Positions 26,065 through 34,821 of a stretch of 57,578 nt of DNA are shown one piece after another. The position numbers were made by a program, and so were the translations under genes. The stretch is from NCBI GenBank assembly GCA_031292755.1, contig JARLGM010000022.1:1-57578 (forward strand), read 5' to 3'. Numbering within the stretch: position 1 is the first letter of the stretch; the number at the start of each line of letters is the position of its first letter. The DNA is from Candidatus Sulfopaludibacter sp. Its GTDB lineage: Bacteria > Acidobacteriota > Terriglobia > Bryobacterales > Bryobacteraceae. Below the pieces are notes generated by a model, which saw only the letters and a list, made by a program, of their open reading frames with translations, did not search any database and had not been told where the DNA came from.

Positions 26065-26627
26065 GACAAACCTCTTGCCTTTATCGGAGCCAGTTCCAGC
26101 TTGAGCAGTTCGAGCGCGGAATACAGCCTGGACTTTACGGTGGACACCGGGCACGAAAGAATCTCCGACATCTCGTCGAACTTGAAGCCCTGGTAAATCT
26201 TCAAAACCACCGCCTCGCGCTGTTCCGGCGTAAGCCGCTCCAGCGCGCTGGCCACCGCCAGGCTCAGTTCCACCGGGAAGATCGAACTGCCTCCCACGGT
26301 GATGCCGGTTTCGGTGGCCTCCGGAACAAGCTCGTCCACATCGGTTTCGGGCCTTCTCTTGCGAAACATAGAGTAGGCTTCGTTGTGCGCGATGCGGTAC
26401 AGCCAAGGCGCGAACCGTTCCTGGTCCTCGAGCTTGCGGAGATTCTGATAGGCCTTCAAGAAAACGTCCTGCGTTAAGTCCAGCGCGTCTTCCCGGTTTC
26501 CGGTAATGCGCAGCAGATAGTTATAGATACGCTTCTCCCACCGGGAGACAAGGAGGTTGAATGCCTCCACGCTGCCGCGCGCCGCTTGCCGGATCAGGTC
26601 GGCATCTTCAACCGCCCGAAATATCAA
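26061..26627 (-). CDS. ECF-family RNA polymerase sigma factor
   Basis: A 188-residue sigma factor starting at TTG 26627, with AAGGAG eight bases upstream. Region 2 (FNLLVSRWEKRIYNYLLRITGN, then DALDLTQDVFLKAYQNL) and region 4 (LERLTPEQREAVVLKIYQGF, then VSTVKSRLYSALELLKLEL) are clear; region 1 and 3 domains are missing, as in ECF/RpoE-like factors. It is the first gene of the long minus-strand operon that continues through the anti-sigma gene into all the gsp genes. This suggests it controls secretion-system expression or is auto-regulated with it. Confidence 0.93.
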   Translation of the reverse strand: MIFRAVEDADLIRQAARGSVEAFNLLVSRWEKRIYNYLLRITGNREDALDLTQDVFLKAYQNLRKLEDQERFAPWLYRIAHNEAYSMFRKRRPETDVDELVPEATETGITVGGSSIFPVELSLAVASALERLTPEQREAVVLKIYQGFKFDEMSEILSCPVSTVKSRLYSALELLKLELAPIKARGLS

Positions 26628-26759
26628 TTAGCTGGCTCCTTGTATGTAGACGCGGAATGCCCCGCAAAAGTCGAAAGCCCGGGGGACGCGGGGCAATCTT
26701 CAGTTTATCAATGGCCGGGACGCGCCTCCTGGCCCGTCCCGGAGTACAATAGAACTTCA

Positions 26760-27530
26760 GTGCTACGAGCGTGGCTGGCACTGGCCTTGCTGACCTGCAG
26801 CGCGGCCAGGGGACAGGCGCCTTCCTACTCCGCCGCCAACATTGTCAATGCCGTGAGTTATGCCCCGGGGCCGTTTGCGCCGAACTCGGTGGTCAGCATC
26901 TTCGGAAGCAATCTGGCCTGGGACCCGGGCCTCTTCGTCAATACCAGTACCACGACCCTGCCCCAGAACCTCGATTCCGTCAGCGTCTACGTAGATTTCA
27001 AACCGGCGCCGCTGCTCATGGTGTCGCAGGGACAGATCAATTTCCTCATCCCCTCCGACGAAATTGCCGGAGACGCCCTTATCCAGGTTTCCCGACAGGG
27101 AGTTCCCGGACCGAGAGTCACTGTCAGCCTGGTGTCCGCCGCCCCGACTCTGTTCCCTTCCACCGACGGATACGTCTTGGCCGAGGACTGGAACAATGCG
27201 GGCGCGGTCATCGCCAGCGACTCTCCGGCCCACCCGGGCGATACCATCATTCTCTTCGTCACCGGACTTGGCGCCGTCCAGGTGCGGGGGGACGTCTACG
27301 ACATTGCCTCGCTGGCAACGTCGATTTCCAGTCCGTCCAGCCTCAAGGTGCTGCTGGATGGCACGGCGGTCGGCCCCATGTACATCAAGTATGCCGGCCT
27401 GACCCCTGGATGGGCCGGCCTCTATCAGATCAATCTGCTGCTGCCTGCCGGGACCGGCAATGACCCGGCGATTCAGGTGACCCTGGCAGGGCAATCCAGC
27501 CAGCCAGGCCTCAAGCTGGCCGTTCGATAG
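26760..27530 (+). CDS. Secreted protein consisting of a Solibacter-type C-terminal domain (TIGR03437-like)
   Basis: About 256 residues if GTG 26760 is the start. That codon gives a signal peptide (LRAWLALALLTCSAARGQ); the in-frame sequence before it is not protein-like. The mature part begins IVNAVSYAPGPFAPNSVVSIFGSNL and continues through LLMVSQGQINFLIP and VGPMYIKYAGLTPGWAGLYQINLLLP, the conserved phrases of the acidobacterial domain usually found at the C-terminus of large extracellular proteins. Here it stands alone. TACAAT at 26745-26750 would place the transcript start within a few bases of the GTG, so the mRNA may be leaderless. It is divergent from the sigma factor gene. Molecular function is unknown. 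Confidence 0.82.
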   Translation: MLRAWLALALLTCSAARGQAPSYSAANIVNAVSYAPGPFAPNSVVSIFGSNLAWDPGLFVNTSTTTLPQNLDSVSVYVDFKPAPLLMVSQGQINFLIPSDEIAGDALIQVSRQGVPGPRVTVSLVSAAPTLFPSTDGYVLAEDWNNAGAVIASDSPAHPGDTIILFVTGLGAVQVRGDVYDIASLATSISSPSSLKVLLDGTAVGPMYIKYAGLTPGWAGLYQINLLLPAGTGNDPAIQVTLAGQSSQPGLKLAVR

Positions 27531-27599
27531 CCAAATGCACGCAACTTTCCGTATCGTTACTGCGTTACAGATACAGCTACAATGAGTTCAGGAGCCATC

Positions 27600-28367
27600 A
27601 TGTTGTTGTTGCGCCCAATCGCGATTTCCCTGGTGGGGTTCGGCGTCCTCGCCGCACAGGATGCGACCCCAGCGCCGGCTCCGGCCCAGTACGCCATCGC
27701 TACCGGGACGGTGGTGCCTTTGAGCCTGATCAACAGCATCAGTACCAGGCATTCCCTGCCGGGTGACCGTGTGTACCTGGAAACCGCTTTCCCGATCCTG
27801 GCGAACGGCCGCATCGTGATTCCCGTCGGTAGCTACGTCGCCGGCACCGTTACCCAGATCAAGAGGCCGGGGCGCGTCAAGGGCCGCGGCGAAATGTATG
27901 TGCGTTTCGATTCTCTCACCCTGCCCAACGGCGTGACCAGGGACTTTCGCGGACGCATGGGCGGCATGGACGGAGACACACCGGGCACCCTGGACCGCTC
28001 GGAAGGAAAGGTCACCGCCGAGGGCAATCGAACCGGCGATCTGAAGACAATTGGTGAAGCCGCCGCCAATGGCGCTGGAGTGGGCGGAATTGCCGGCAGT
28101 GTCGGGGGACATCCCGGCCTGGGCGTGGGAGTCGGAGCGGCCGCGGGCGCCGCCGCCGGGCTGATTGCGGTTTTGGTATCGCGCGGTCCGGATGCCATTC
28201 TGGCTCGCGGCACCACCGTTGAAATGGTCCTCGACCGGCAGATCAGCTTCAGTGAAAGCGAGCTGAACTTCGGTAATTACCAACCGCCTCGCGTGTCCTC
28301 CACGTCGGCCGGCGGCGCCAATCCGGGTACGACTGTCCCACCTGGGATTCGTCCGTTCCCCAAGTAG
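27600..28367 (+). CDS. Secreted protein with TrbI/VirB10-like beta domain
   Basis: A 255-residue protein. ATG 27600 has GGAG five bases upstream and begins a signal peptide (LLLRPIAISLVGFGVLAAQ). Residues ~30-130 (YAIATGTVVPLSLINSISTRHSLPGDRVYLETAFPI, then GRIVIPVGSYVAGTVTQIKRPGRVKG) resemble the C-terminal beta barrel of TrbI/VirB10 proteins, but no other type IV secretion gene is near. A Gly/Ala-rich segment (VGVGAAAGAAAGLIAVLV, about 175-200) could insert in a membrane or act as a glycine-zipper. The tail is low-complexity. The stop lies 10 bases before the end of the convergent czc operon. The domain call is from pattern similarity and is tentative. Confidence 0.7.
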   Translation: MLLLRPIAISLVGFGVLAAQDATPAPAPAQYAIATGTVVPLSLINSISTRHSLPGDRVYLETAFPILANGRIVIPVGSYVAGTVTQIKRPGRVKGRGEMYVRFDSLTLPNGVTRDFRGRMGGMDGDTPGTLDRSEGKVTAEGNRTGDLKTIGEAAANGAGVGGIAGSVGGHPGLGVGVGAAAGAAAGLIAVLVSRGPDAILARGTTVEMVLDRQISFSESELNFGNYQPPRVSSTSAGGANPGTTVPPGIRPFPK

Positions 28368-28377
28368 CAGGTTGTCC

Positions 28378-31300
28378 TCAAACCTCTTCCCCTGAGTCCA
28401 CCATCGGAAGCACATCGTTCTCGCCTGCCATCCAGACATATAACGTTGGCAGCAGGAAGATACTCATCACCAGGTCGGAAATCAGACCGCCGACAATCAC
28501 GATGGCGAACGGGCGCTGAGAGTCCGAGCCAATACCGTGCGACAGCGCCGCCGGCAGCAGACCCAGCGTCGCCACCAGCATGGTCATCATGATGGGACGC
28601 AGCCTCAATACCGCTCCTTCCACCGCCGAGTCCTCAATGCTGTTGCCGCGCGCACGAAGCTGGTTGATGTACTCCAGCATGATGACCCCAGTCTGCACCG
28701 ACACGCCAAACAGCGCCAGGAATCCGACGCCGGAAGACACGCTGAAATTCGTGTGGGTGATCAGCAGAGCCAGCAGCCCGCCAATGCGCGCCAGCATCAC
28801 GTTGGCCAGAATCAGCATGGCCCACTTGAACGAGTGAAACATGGTGTAGAGGATCATGAAGATTAGCAGCACCGTCAGAGGTACGATCAGCAGCAGCCGC
28901 GCCTCGGCACGCTTCTCGCTTTCGTATTCGCCTTCCCAGTCGATGTGATAGCCGCGCGGCAGTTGAACCTTCGCGGTGACGTTCTTGATGGACTCTTCCA
29001 CCGCGCCGCCCAGGTCCCGCCCGCGCACGCTGTACTTGATGGCAATATAGCGCTGGTTGCCTTCCCGATAGATTTCCGATGCCCCGTCGCGCTCTTCCAC
29101 CTTGCAGAGTTGCGCCAGGGAAACCCGTTCGCCAGTGGGGGAAAGCAGGCGAATCCGCTCGATGGACTGCCTGGTGCTGCGGTATTGCGGCAGGTAGCGC
29201 ATCACCAGGTCGTAGCGCGCCTCGCCCTGCAATACCTGGGTGAGCGCATTGCCTCCGGCCGCGGTCTGGATGGCGTCCTGCACGTCGGCCACGTTGATCT
29301 GGTAGCGCGCGGCCTGCTGGCGATCCACCTCGAAGTTGTCGTTGGGCTGGCCTAGCACGCGGAACACGCCCAGATCCTCGATTCCCCGGACGTGGCGCAT
29401 GATGCCCATGATCTGATCGGCCTTATCTTCCAGAGTTCGCAGGTCGTCGCCATAAACTTTGGTGGCCAGTTGACCTTTCACCCCGCTCACCGCCTCCTCC
29501 ATGTTGTCCGCGATGGGCTGAGAGAAGTTCCAGATGGCGCCGGGTATCTTACTCACCTCGCGGTTCATGGCGGCGATGACCTCGTCTTTGTTCTGGTGGA
29601 ACGCCGGGCGCCATTCCTCCTTAGGTTTCAGATCGACAAAGTACTCGGTATTGAAGAATCCGGTGGTATCGGTGCCGTCATCGGGGCGGCCCACCTGGCT
29701 GGTACATTGACGGACCTCGGGAAACGAGCAGAGCAGCACCCGCACCTGGTTTGCCACGCGCATGCCTTCGGTCTGCCCGGTGCTGGGCGCCAGCGTTCCG
29801 CGCACCCAGAGCGCGCCCTCATCCAGATGCGGCAGGAATTCGGAGCCGATCACGCCGCCCAACCACAGGTACAGCGCAATTCCCAGGCCGGCCACGCCGC
29901 CCGCGACGGTGAGGACTCGCATGCGGATCGCCAGTCGCAGGGCCCGCCGGTAGACGCCGGTCAGCCAGATCATCACCGGATTGTGCCACTCGCGCGTTCC
30001 CTTGGGATAGAAGAAACTGGCCAGCACCGGCGCGATCAGCATGGAAAAAATGAGTGCGCCCAGGAGCGCGAACGCCACTGTCCAGGCCATGGGCTTGAAC
30101 AGGCGCCCCTCCACGGCTTGCAGGGTGAAGATGGGCAGGTACGCGGTGATGATAATGCCGATGGCGTAGAAGACCGGACGCTGCACTTCGTGCGCGGCTT
30201 CAAAAATCTTTTCTTTGGAGGTCCGGGTGTCGCTATCCCGCGCGTGGCTAAGGTGGCGGACGATATTCTCCACCATGACCACTGCGCCATCCACTACCAT
30301 GCCGAAATCCAGCGCCCCCAAAGAGAGCAGGTTGGCGGGGATGCCCTTCAACTTCAGACACGTCGCGGCGAACAGCAGCGAAAACGGAATGGTCATCGCC
30401 ACGATGATGGCGCCGCGGGCATTGCCCAGGAACAGCAGAAGGATGATGACCACCAGCAGAATGCCGTCGCGCAGATTGTGCAGCACGGTATGAGTGGTGA
30501 GCCCCACCAGGTCGCTGCGGTCGATGAACGGGACCACCTTCACCCCAGCGGGCAGGATGGTCGTGTTCAGTTCCTTCACTTTTTCGTGAATTCCGTGAGG
30601 TCCGTTGAGGACGCCGTCGGCATCGGCGCCCTTGCGAAGTAGTACGATTCCGGAAACGACATCGTCGTTGTCCACCAGCGTCCCGTTGTCGCGCCGGATG
30701 GCCCGGGCGAACTGGCCCAGCCGGATTTTCGGCCCCTGCGCAACTACCGCTATATCCTTCACCCGCAAAGGCGTGCCGCTCTTGGTCAGGAGCACCGTAT
30801 TCTCAATGTCGCGTGTATTTCGGACCAGGCCCACTTCCCGGATGTTGATCTGCTGCAAGCCGGCTTCGATGAAGCTGCCGCCCGCGTTGGCGTTGTTGTT
30901 GGTGAGTTGCTGCTCCACCTGTGTCAGGCTGAGCCCGTACGCGACCAGTAGATTCGGGTCTACGCGAACCTGGTACTCCCGCGTGGGGCCGCCGAAACTC
31001 GCCACATCCACCACGTTAGGAACGGCCTTGAAATTCTTTTCCACCACCCAGTCTTCCAGCGATTTCAACTCCATGACGTCGTACTGGGGGTTGGTGCTCT
31101 GCAGGGTGAAGAAGTAGATCTGGCCCACGGGACTCCAGTCCGTGCCCATCTGCGGCGAGACACCCGGCGGTAGGGTGACTTGCGACAGCCGCTCGAGCAC
31201 TCGTTCGCGGTTCCAGGCGTTTTCCTCGGTATCGTCGAAGATCAGCTTCAGGTCGGAGAGTCCGAACAACGAGAAAGATCTCAGATGGACCACTCCGGGG

Positions 31301-31527
31301 ATTCCGTTCATCGCCACTTCCAGCGGAATCGTCACCTGTTGCTCGATTTGCTCCGCCGAGATTCCCGGCCACTGGGTGATGACTTCCACGTAATTGTTGG
31401 CCACGTCCGGGTAAGCTTCCACGGGAAGCTGGTGGAAGGAAACCGCGCCCCAGACAAAAAGCAATAACGCGATCGCCAGCACGAGCAGGCGGTTTTCCAG
31501 CGCGAAATCGACCAGCTTGCGAATCAT
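28378..31527 (-). CDS. czcA: CzcA-type heavy-metal RND efflux transporter
   Basis: A 1049-residue inner-membrane proton antiporter with twelve predicted membrane helices in two halves, each followed by a large periplasmic loop. TM4 contains LGALDFGMVVDGAVVMVENI, the DFG..VDGA..VEN motif of the CzcA/NccA branch whose acidic residues carry protons; the CusA copper/silver branch differs here. The N-terminus LVDFALENRLLVLAIALLLF and PVEAYPDVANNYVEVITQWPG are family signatures. It exports divalent metals such as Zn, Co or Cd with the adaptor and outer-membrane channel encoded just upstream. It starts immediately after the adaptor stop. The exact metal is not deducible. Confidence 0.93.
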   Translation of the reverse strand: MIRKLVDFALENRLLVLAIALLLFVWGAVSFHQLPVEAYPDVANNYVEVITQWPGISAEQIEQQVTIPLEVAMNGIPGVVHLRSFSLFGLSDLKLIFDDTEENAWNRERVLERLSQVTLPPGVSPQMGTDWSPVGQIYFFTLQSTNPQYDVMELKSLEDWVVEKNFKAVPNVVDVASFGGPTREYQVRVDPNLLVAYGLSLTQVEQQLTNNNANAGGSFIEAGLQQINIREVGLVRNTRDIENTVLLTKSGTPLRVKDIAVVAQGPKIRLGQFARAIRRDNGTLVDNDDVVSGIVLLRKGADADGVLNGPHGIHEKVKELNTTILPAGVKVVPFIDRSDLVGLTTHTVLHNLRDGILLVVIILLLFLGNARGAIIVAMTIPFSLLFAATCLKLKGIPANLLSLGALDFGMVVDGAVVMVENIVRHLSHARDSDTRTSKEKIFEAAHEVQRPVFYAIGIIITAYLPIFTLQAVEGRLFKPMAWTVAFALLGALIFSMLIAPVLASFFYPKGTREWHNPVMIWLTGVYRRALRLAIRMRVLTVAGGVAGLGIALYLWLGGVIGSEFLPHLDEGALWVRGTLAPSTGQTEGMRVANQVRVLLCSFPEVRQCTSQVGRPDDGTDTTGFFNTEYFVDLKPKEEWRPAFHQNKDEVIAAMNREVSKIPGAIWNFSQPIADNMEEAVSGVKGQLATKVYGDDLRTLEDKADQIMGIMRHVRGIEDLGVFRVLGQPNDNFEVDRQQAARYQINVADVQDAIQTAAGGNALTQVLQGEARYDLVMRYLPQYRSTRQSIERIRLLSPTGERVSLAQLCKVEERDGASEIYREGNQRYIAIKYSVRGRDLGGAVEESIKNVTAKVQLPRGYHIDWEGEYESEKRAEARLLLIVPLTVLLIFMILYTMFHSFKWAMLILANVMLARIGGLLALLITHTNFSVSSGVGFLALFGVSVQTGVIMLEYINQLRARGNSIEDSAVEGAVLRLRPIMMTMLVATLGLLPAALSHGIGSDSQRPFAIVIVGGLISDLVMSIFLLPTLYVWMAGENDVLPMVDSGEEV

Positions 31528-32673
31528 CTACTGTTCCACCGTGTTCTGGAATACCAGGGCGTTAGAAACTACCTGCGTGCCCGGTTGGAGTCCGCGAACG
31601 ATCTCCTGCACGTTGTCCGGCAGCAGGTTTCCGGTGGTCACTTCCAGGCGCTGGAACACGCCGTTGCCCCGCGGCGTGTAGACGAACTCGCGGTCATGCA
31701 GGTGAAGCACCGCCGTGGCGGGAACGGTCGCATGCTTTTCCGCGGTCAGGCCGTGAAAGGTCGCGGTGACAAACATGCCAAGACGCAGCAGGCCGGGGTT
31801 TTCGACCTCCAGCCGCACCTTTGCCGTTCGCAGGTTCGGGTCCATGACCGGAGCGATATTGCCGATGCGCCCTTTCAATACACGGTCCGGGTAAGCAGCC
31901 AGGTGGATGTCCGCATACTCGCCCAGGTGTACCTGGGGCAGGTTGTTCTCGTAGACGTCGCAGATAATCCACACATGCGAGAGGTCGGAGATGGTGAAAG
32001 GATTCGGCGGAGTCAGCGCCTGGACGCCCGAAGCGGTTGTGATCTGCTGATCCGTAATGACTCCCGATACCGGGGCGAACACTTCCACAATTCCCGTGGG
32101 ATGGTCCAGATCGGAACCAAGCAGGCGCAGGTGCTCGGTGGTGGTCTCCAGATCGACCTTGGCATTATCCTCGGCATTCTGGGCGATTTCGAAAGCGCTC
32201 CTGGGGACGGCTCCGTTGTCAAACAGTAGCTTGGCGCGGTCCAGTTGGATCCGGGCCAGTTCCTCGTTCTTGATCGCCTTGCGATAGTCGGAGAAGGCCC
32301 CGGCGATGTCCGAACTGCGGACCTTGAACAAAAGTTGATCCTTCTTCACTTCGTCGCCCAAACGGGCATCCACCTCGACGACGCGCCCGGAGGCCAGCGA
32401 GGGCACCGGCACCTGTCGCGATACGTCGGGATTCACCGCGCCGGTGGCATTGAGTTCGGGCGCCGAGGCGTGCTCGCCCGCAGTCGCCAGGGGGAACTGC
32501 TCCGGGTGGTCCACCTTGAAGTTGTTGGGGTCCATATCGGGCTCCACCCGAGTGGCAACCGGACCCGTGCCGTCGGCCAACGCCGTTTGTGCCTTCACCT
32601 TCCGTTCGCATCCGGCGGAGAGAAGCACCAAGCCCAGACAGAGAGATATTTCGAAAAGGAATAAGCGATTCAT
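31528..32673 (-). CDS. RND periplasmic adaptor (CzcB-like, HlyD family)
   Basis: A 381-residue membrane-fusion protein with a lipoprotein-type leader (LFLFEISLCLGLVLLSAGC; LSAGC lipobox). It shows the lipoyl halves (VPVPSLASGRVVEVDARLGDEV), a helical hairpin (DYRKAIKNEELARIQLDRAK), a beta barrel (HVWIICDVYENNLPQVHLGEY) and a membrane-proximal domain (ATVPATAVLHLHDREFVYTP). It bridges the RND pump and the outer-membrane channel. The gene overlaps the channel gene by four bases and abuts czcA. No long N-terminal His-rich metal-binding domain is present. Confidence 0.9.
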   Translation of the reverse strand: MNRLFLFEISLCLGLVLLSAGCERKVKAQTALADGTGPVATRVEPDMDPNNFKVDHPEQFPLATAGEHASAPELNATGAVNPDVSRQVPVPSLASGRVVEVDARLGDEVKKDQLLFKVRSSDIAGAFSDYRKAIKNEELARIQLDRAKLLFDNGAVPRSAFEIAQNAEDNAKVDLETTTEHLRLLGSDLDHPTGIVEVFAPVSGVITDQQITTASGVQALTPPNPFTISDLSHVWIICDVYENNLPQVHLGEYADIHLAAYPDRVLKGRIGNIAPVMDPNLRTAKVRLEVENPGLLRLGMFVTATFHGLTAEKHATVPATAVLHLHDREFVYTPRGNGVFQRLEVTTGNLLPDNVQEIVRGLQPGTQVVSNALVFQNTVEQ

Positions 32674-33947
32674 GGCAGAACCTCCTGGCCGGCGGCCATA
32701 TTCATCTGAGCCGCGGCGGTCAAGTAAGAACCAATCAGAGTCAAGTACGCCAGGCGTGTATCGCGGTAGGCTTTCTCGGCATCCAGAAAGTCCAACAGAG
32801 AGGCGCCGCCGTGCTGGTAGGAGAACGTCGTTTTGTCGCGGACATCGGTCGCAAGCGGCAGATACTTGGCTTTGTACGGCCGCAGCAGATTCAGCGCCTG
32901 CACCAGCGTCCAGTAGGCGGAATCGACGTCGCTCAGGACTTGGGCTTGCGTGGCCTCCCGCAATCTTTCGTTGCGGCCGATATCGATCTGGGTGCGGGCC
33001 TTCTCTCCCTGATTGCGGTCGAAGATGCGTAGCGGGACGGTGACGCTGGCGCCGAGCGTATTATTGTCATACGGATTATTGAAGGAAGGGTTGTGCGACC
33101 ACCACGCGCTGAAGGTGGGATCGGTGGAGCCGTTTGCAACGGCAAGCTGACGGTTGATTTTCGCCAGTTCCACGGACTCGATGGCCGCCTTCAGGTCCGG
33201 CCGCGCCGCCAACGCGCGATTTCTGAATTCCTCGAGCGGTACCAGCCGCTCGTCGAAATCGTACGGCCCGGTTACATCGAACTGCTCAATCGGCGTGCGA
33301 GCGTTCAGCAGGGTAAGAAGCTGGATCTTGGCGGTACGGAGATTCACCATCGCCGTTTCAAAATCCGCTTCGAATTGAACGCGCTGCAGTTCGAGGCGAT
33401 TCAGGTCCACCAGGGCGAGATCGCCCGCGCTGAAACGCCGGCGATTCACGCCGAGTTCGCGATCCCAATACCCCAGGTTCTCTTTTGCATTCTCAAGCAC
33501 GGCCTTGGACTGCAAGACCTGAACGAACCCGCTGCGCAGATTGAAGAGGAGGCTCCGCTCCTGGTCGGTATAGCTCGACTCGGCCACCGTTGTGGATTGC
33601 TTTGCCGCGCCTAACCGCAACTCCCTTTTGTGGTCGCGTTCGTGCAAATAACTGACACCGGTGGTGTATTGAGTGCCTGCGAACGGCCGCCAGACTCCTT
33701 CGTATCGGGAGATCTGAGTCCCATCCGTGGAGAAGCTGAAATCCGGGTTGGGACGCAGATAGGCCGTAATCTCACTCACCCGCGACTCATTGATACTGTC
33801 CCGCGCTGCTTTCAGCGTAGGATTCGTGGCTTCGAACTTGTCCTTGATCTGCTGCCATGTGTAACTGGTTTGTGCGAACACGCCCGCCGGCAGAAGCCCC
33901 GCGAACAGGATCGCGAGGCTGCGAGCGCGGTATCGTCTCCACGTCAT
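32670..33947 (-). CDS. TolC-family outer-membrane channel of the metal efflux operon (CzcC-like)
   Basis: A 425-residue outer-membrane efflux protein with a signal peptide (LAILFAGLLPAGVFAQ). It contains two OEP repeats with long amphipathic helices (QIKDKFEATNPTLKAARDSI; LVDLNRLELQRVQFEADFET) and the conserved NPSFNNPYDNNTLGASVTVP beta-strand region and LLDFLDAEKAYRDTRLAYL near the end. It forms the exit tunnel for the CzcA pump. It is the first gene of the three-gene operon; the promoter should lie in 33948-34125, which it shares divergently with a LuxR-type regulator. Confidence 0.9.
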   Translation of the reverse strand: MTWRRYRARSLAILFAGLLPAGVFAQTSYTWQQIKDKFEATNPTLKAARDSINESRVSEITAYLRPNPDFSFSTDGTQISRYEGVWRPFAGTQYTTGVSYLHERDHKRELRLGAAKQSTTVAESSYTDQERSLLFNLRSGFVQVLQSKAVLENAKENLGYWDRELGVNRRRFSAGDLALVDLNRLELQRVQFEADFETAMVNLRTAKIQLLTLLNARTPIEQFDVTGPYDFDERLVPLEEFRNRALAARPDLKAAIESVELAKINRQLAVANGSTDPTFSAWWSHNPSFNNPYDNNTLGASVTVPLRIFDRNQGEKARTQIDIGRNERLREATQAQVLSDVDSAYWTLVQALNLLRPYKAKYLPLATDVRDKTTFSYQHGGASLLDFLDAEKAYRDTRLAYLTLIGSYLTAAAQMNMAAGQEVLP

Positions 33948-34018
33948 AAGCTTCGAATCTAGCCCGCTCGTCCTTGAGACGCCACTTATCTTCTTTCCAA
34001 CCGGGGCGTCGTTCGATT

Positions 34019-34061
34019 ATCTTTCGATAAGCACAAAATGCCCGGGAGGCCATCGAAAGAT
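34019..34061. promoter_or_regulatory. Inverted ATCTTTCGAT pair in the czc/LuxR divergent region
   Basis: ATCTTTCGAT (34019-34028) and its complement ATCGAAAGAT (34052-34061) form a 10-bp inverted repeat with 23 bases between. The region separates the metal efflux operon from the LuxR-type gene. The same 10-mer recurs in the hairpin at 34806-34815, so a shared binding protein is plausible. Confidence 0.5.
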
Positions 34062-34125
34062 TTCGCCCCCAGCCCTTGGCATAGCGGGCCGGAGTCCGTA
34101 ATATGCAGAGCAGGGTGAACGCAGA

Positions 34126-34806
34126 ATGAACCAGCCGTCGGACGTCAGCCGGATCAAGCTGGCCTTGATCGACGATCATGGGCTGTTTAGGGAAGGACTC
34201 AGCCGCCTCCTTGGGTCAGAGCCCGATATGGAGGTAATAGGCCAGCATGCCGGCTTCGCCGAGGCGTTACAGTTTCTGTCCGGCTCTCCGGTGGACATCA
34301 TCCTGCTGGAGTTGAAGATCCGGGCCGAGCGTAGCGACACGTTTATTTCGGCGGCGCAGCAAGCAGGCTATCGGGGGAAGTTTTTCCTGGTCACCAGGGC
34401 AATCGATGCAGCGCAATCGGCTGCCGCGTTGAAACTGGGCGCATCGGGAATTTTCCTCAAGTCCGATTCATCCCTCCGCCTGTTGTGCGCCATCCGGCTC
34501 GTAGCCAGCGGCGAAATCTGGGTAGACCAGAGAGTCATTCAACTCATTGCGGACCGTTACCCGCAACACGAGGATCAGGGTTTGGACGGCCTCACGCAAA
34601 GAGAACAGGCGGTGCTCAAAGGCTTGCTCGATGGCCTTACGAACAGAAACATCGGCAATAAAATCGGCGTGTCCGAATCGTCGATCAAAGCCACGCTCCA
34701 GCAACTGTTTGAGAAGGCCGGGGTCCGCACCCGCAGCCAACTGGTCCGCGCCGCGCTCGAAGGCGTGCTCGGGGGCGCATCGTCGCACGGCCAATCGACC
34801 GGATAA
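34126..34806 (+). CDS. NarL/LuxR-type response regulator with Glu at the phospho-acceptor site
   Basis: A 226-residue two-domain protein. The receiver domain (about 10-125) has the acidic pair ALIDDHG (Asp16-Asp17), the switch Thr (FFLVTRA) and Lys (GIFLKSDS). At the phosphorylation position it reads DIILLELKI, with Glu62 where Asp is expected. The C-terminal LuxR helix-turn-helix is intact (LTQREQAVLKGLLDGLTN, then ESSIKATLQQLFEKAGVRTR). Glu often mimics phospho-Asp, so the protein may be active without a kinase. It is divergent from the czc operon and convergent with a second LuxR-type gene whose DNA-binding domain is about 55% identical. No histidine kinase is nearby. Confidence 0.9.
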   Translation: MNQPSDVSRIKLALIDDHGLFREGLSRLLGSEPDMEVIGQHAGFAEALQFLSGSPVDIILLELKIRAERSDTFISAAQQAGYRGKFFLVTRAIDAAQSAAALKLGASGIFLKSDSSLRLLCAIRLVASGEIWVDQRVIQLIADRYPQHEDQGLDGLTQREQAVLKGLLDGLTNRNIGNKIGVSESSIKATLQQLFEKAGVRTRSQLVRAALEGVLGGASSHGQSTG

Positions 34807-34820
34807 TCTTTCGATTATCC
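34801..34820. terminator. Stem-loop between convergent LuxR-type genes
   Basis: GGATAATC (34801-34808) and GATTATCC (34813-34820) pair perfectly around a TTTC loop. The hairpin includes the stop codon of the left gene and ends one base before the stop of the right gene, a position suited to bidirectional termination, though no T-run follows. Confidence 0.5.
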
Positions 34821-34821
34821 G

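Noticed and set aside
25462-26406. Longer anti-sigma frame of 314 codons
   Set aside because: Its first ~114 codons overlap the sigma factor gene; the ATGA-coupled start with the zinc-finger domain is the normal arrangement.
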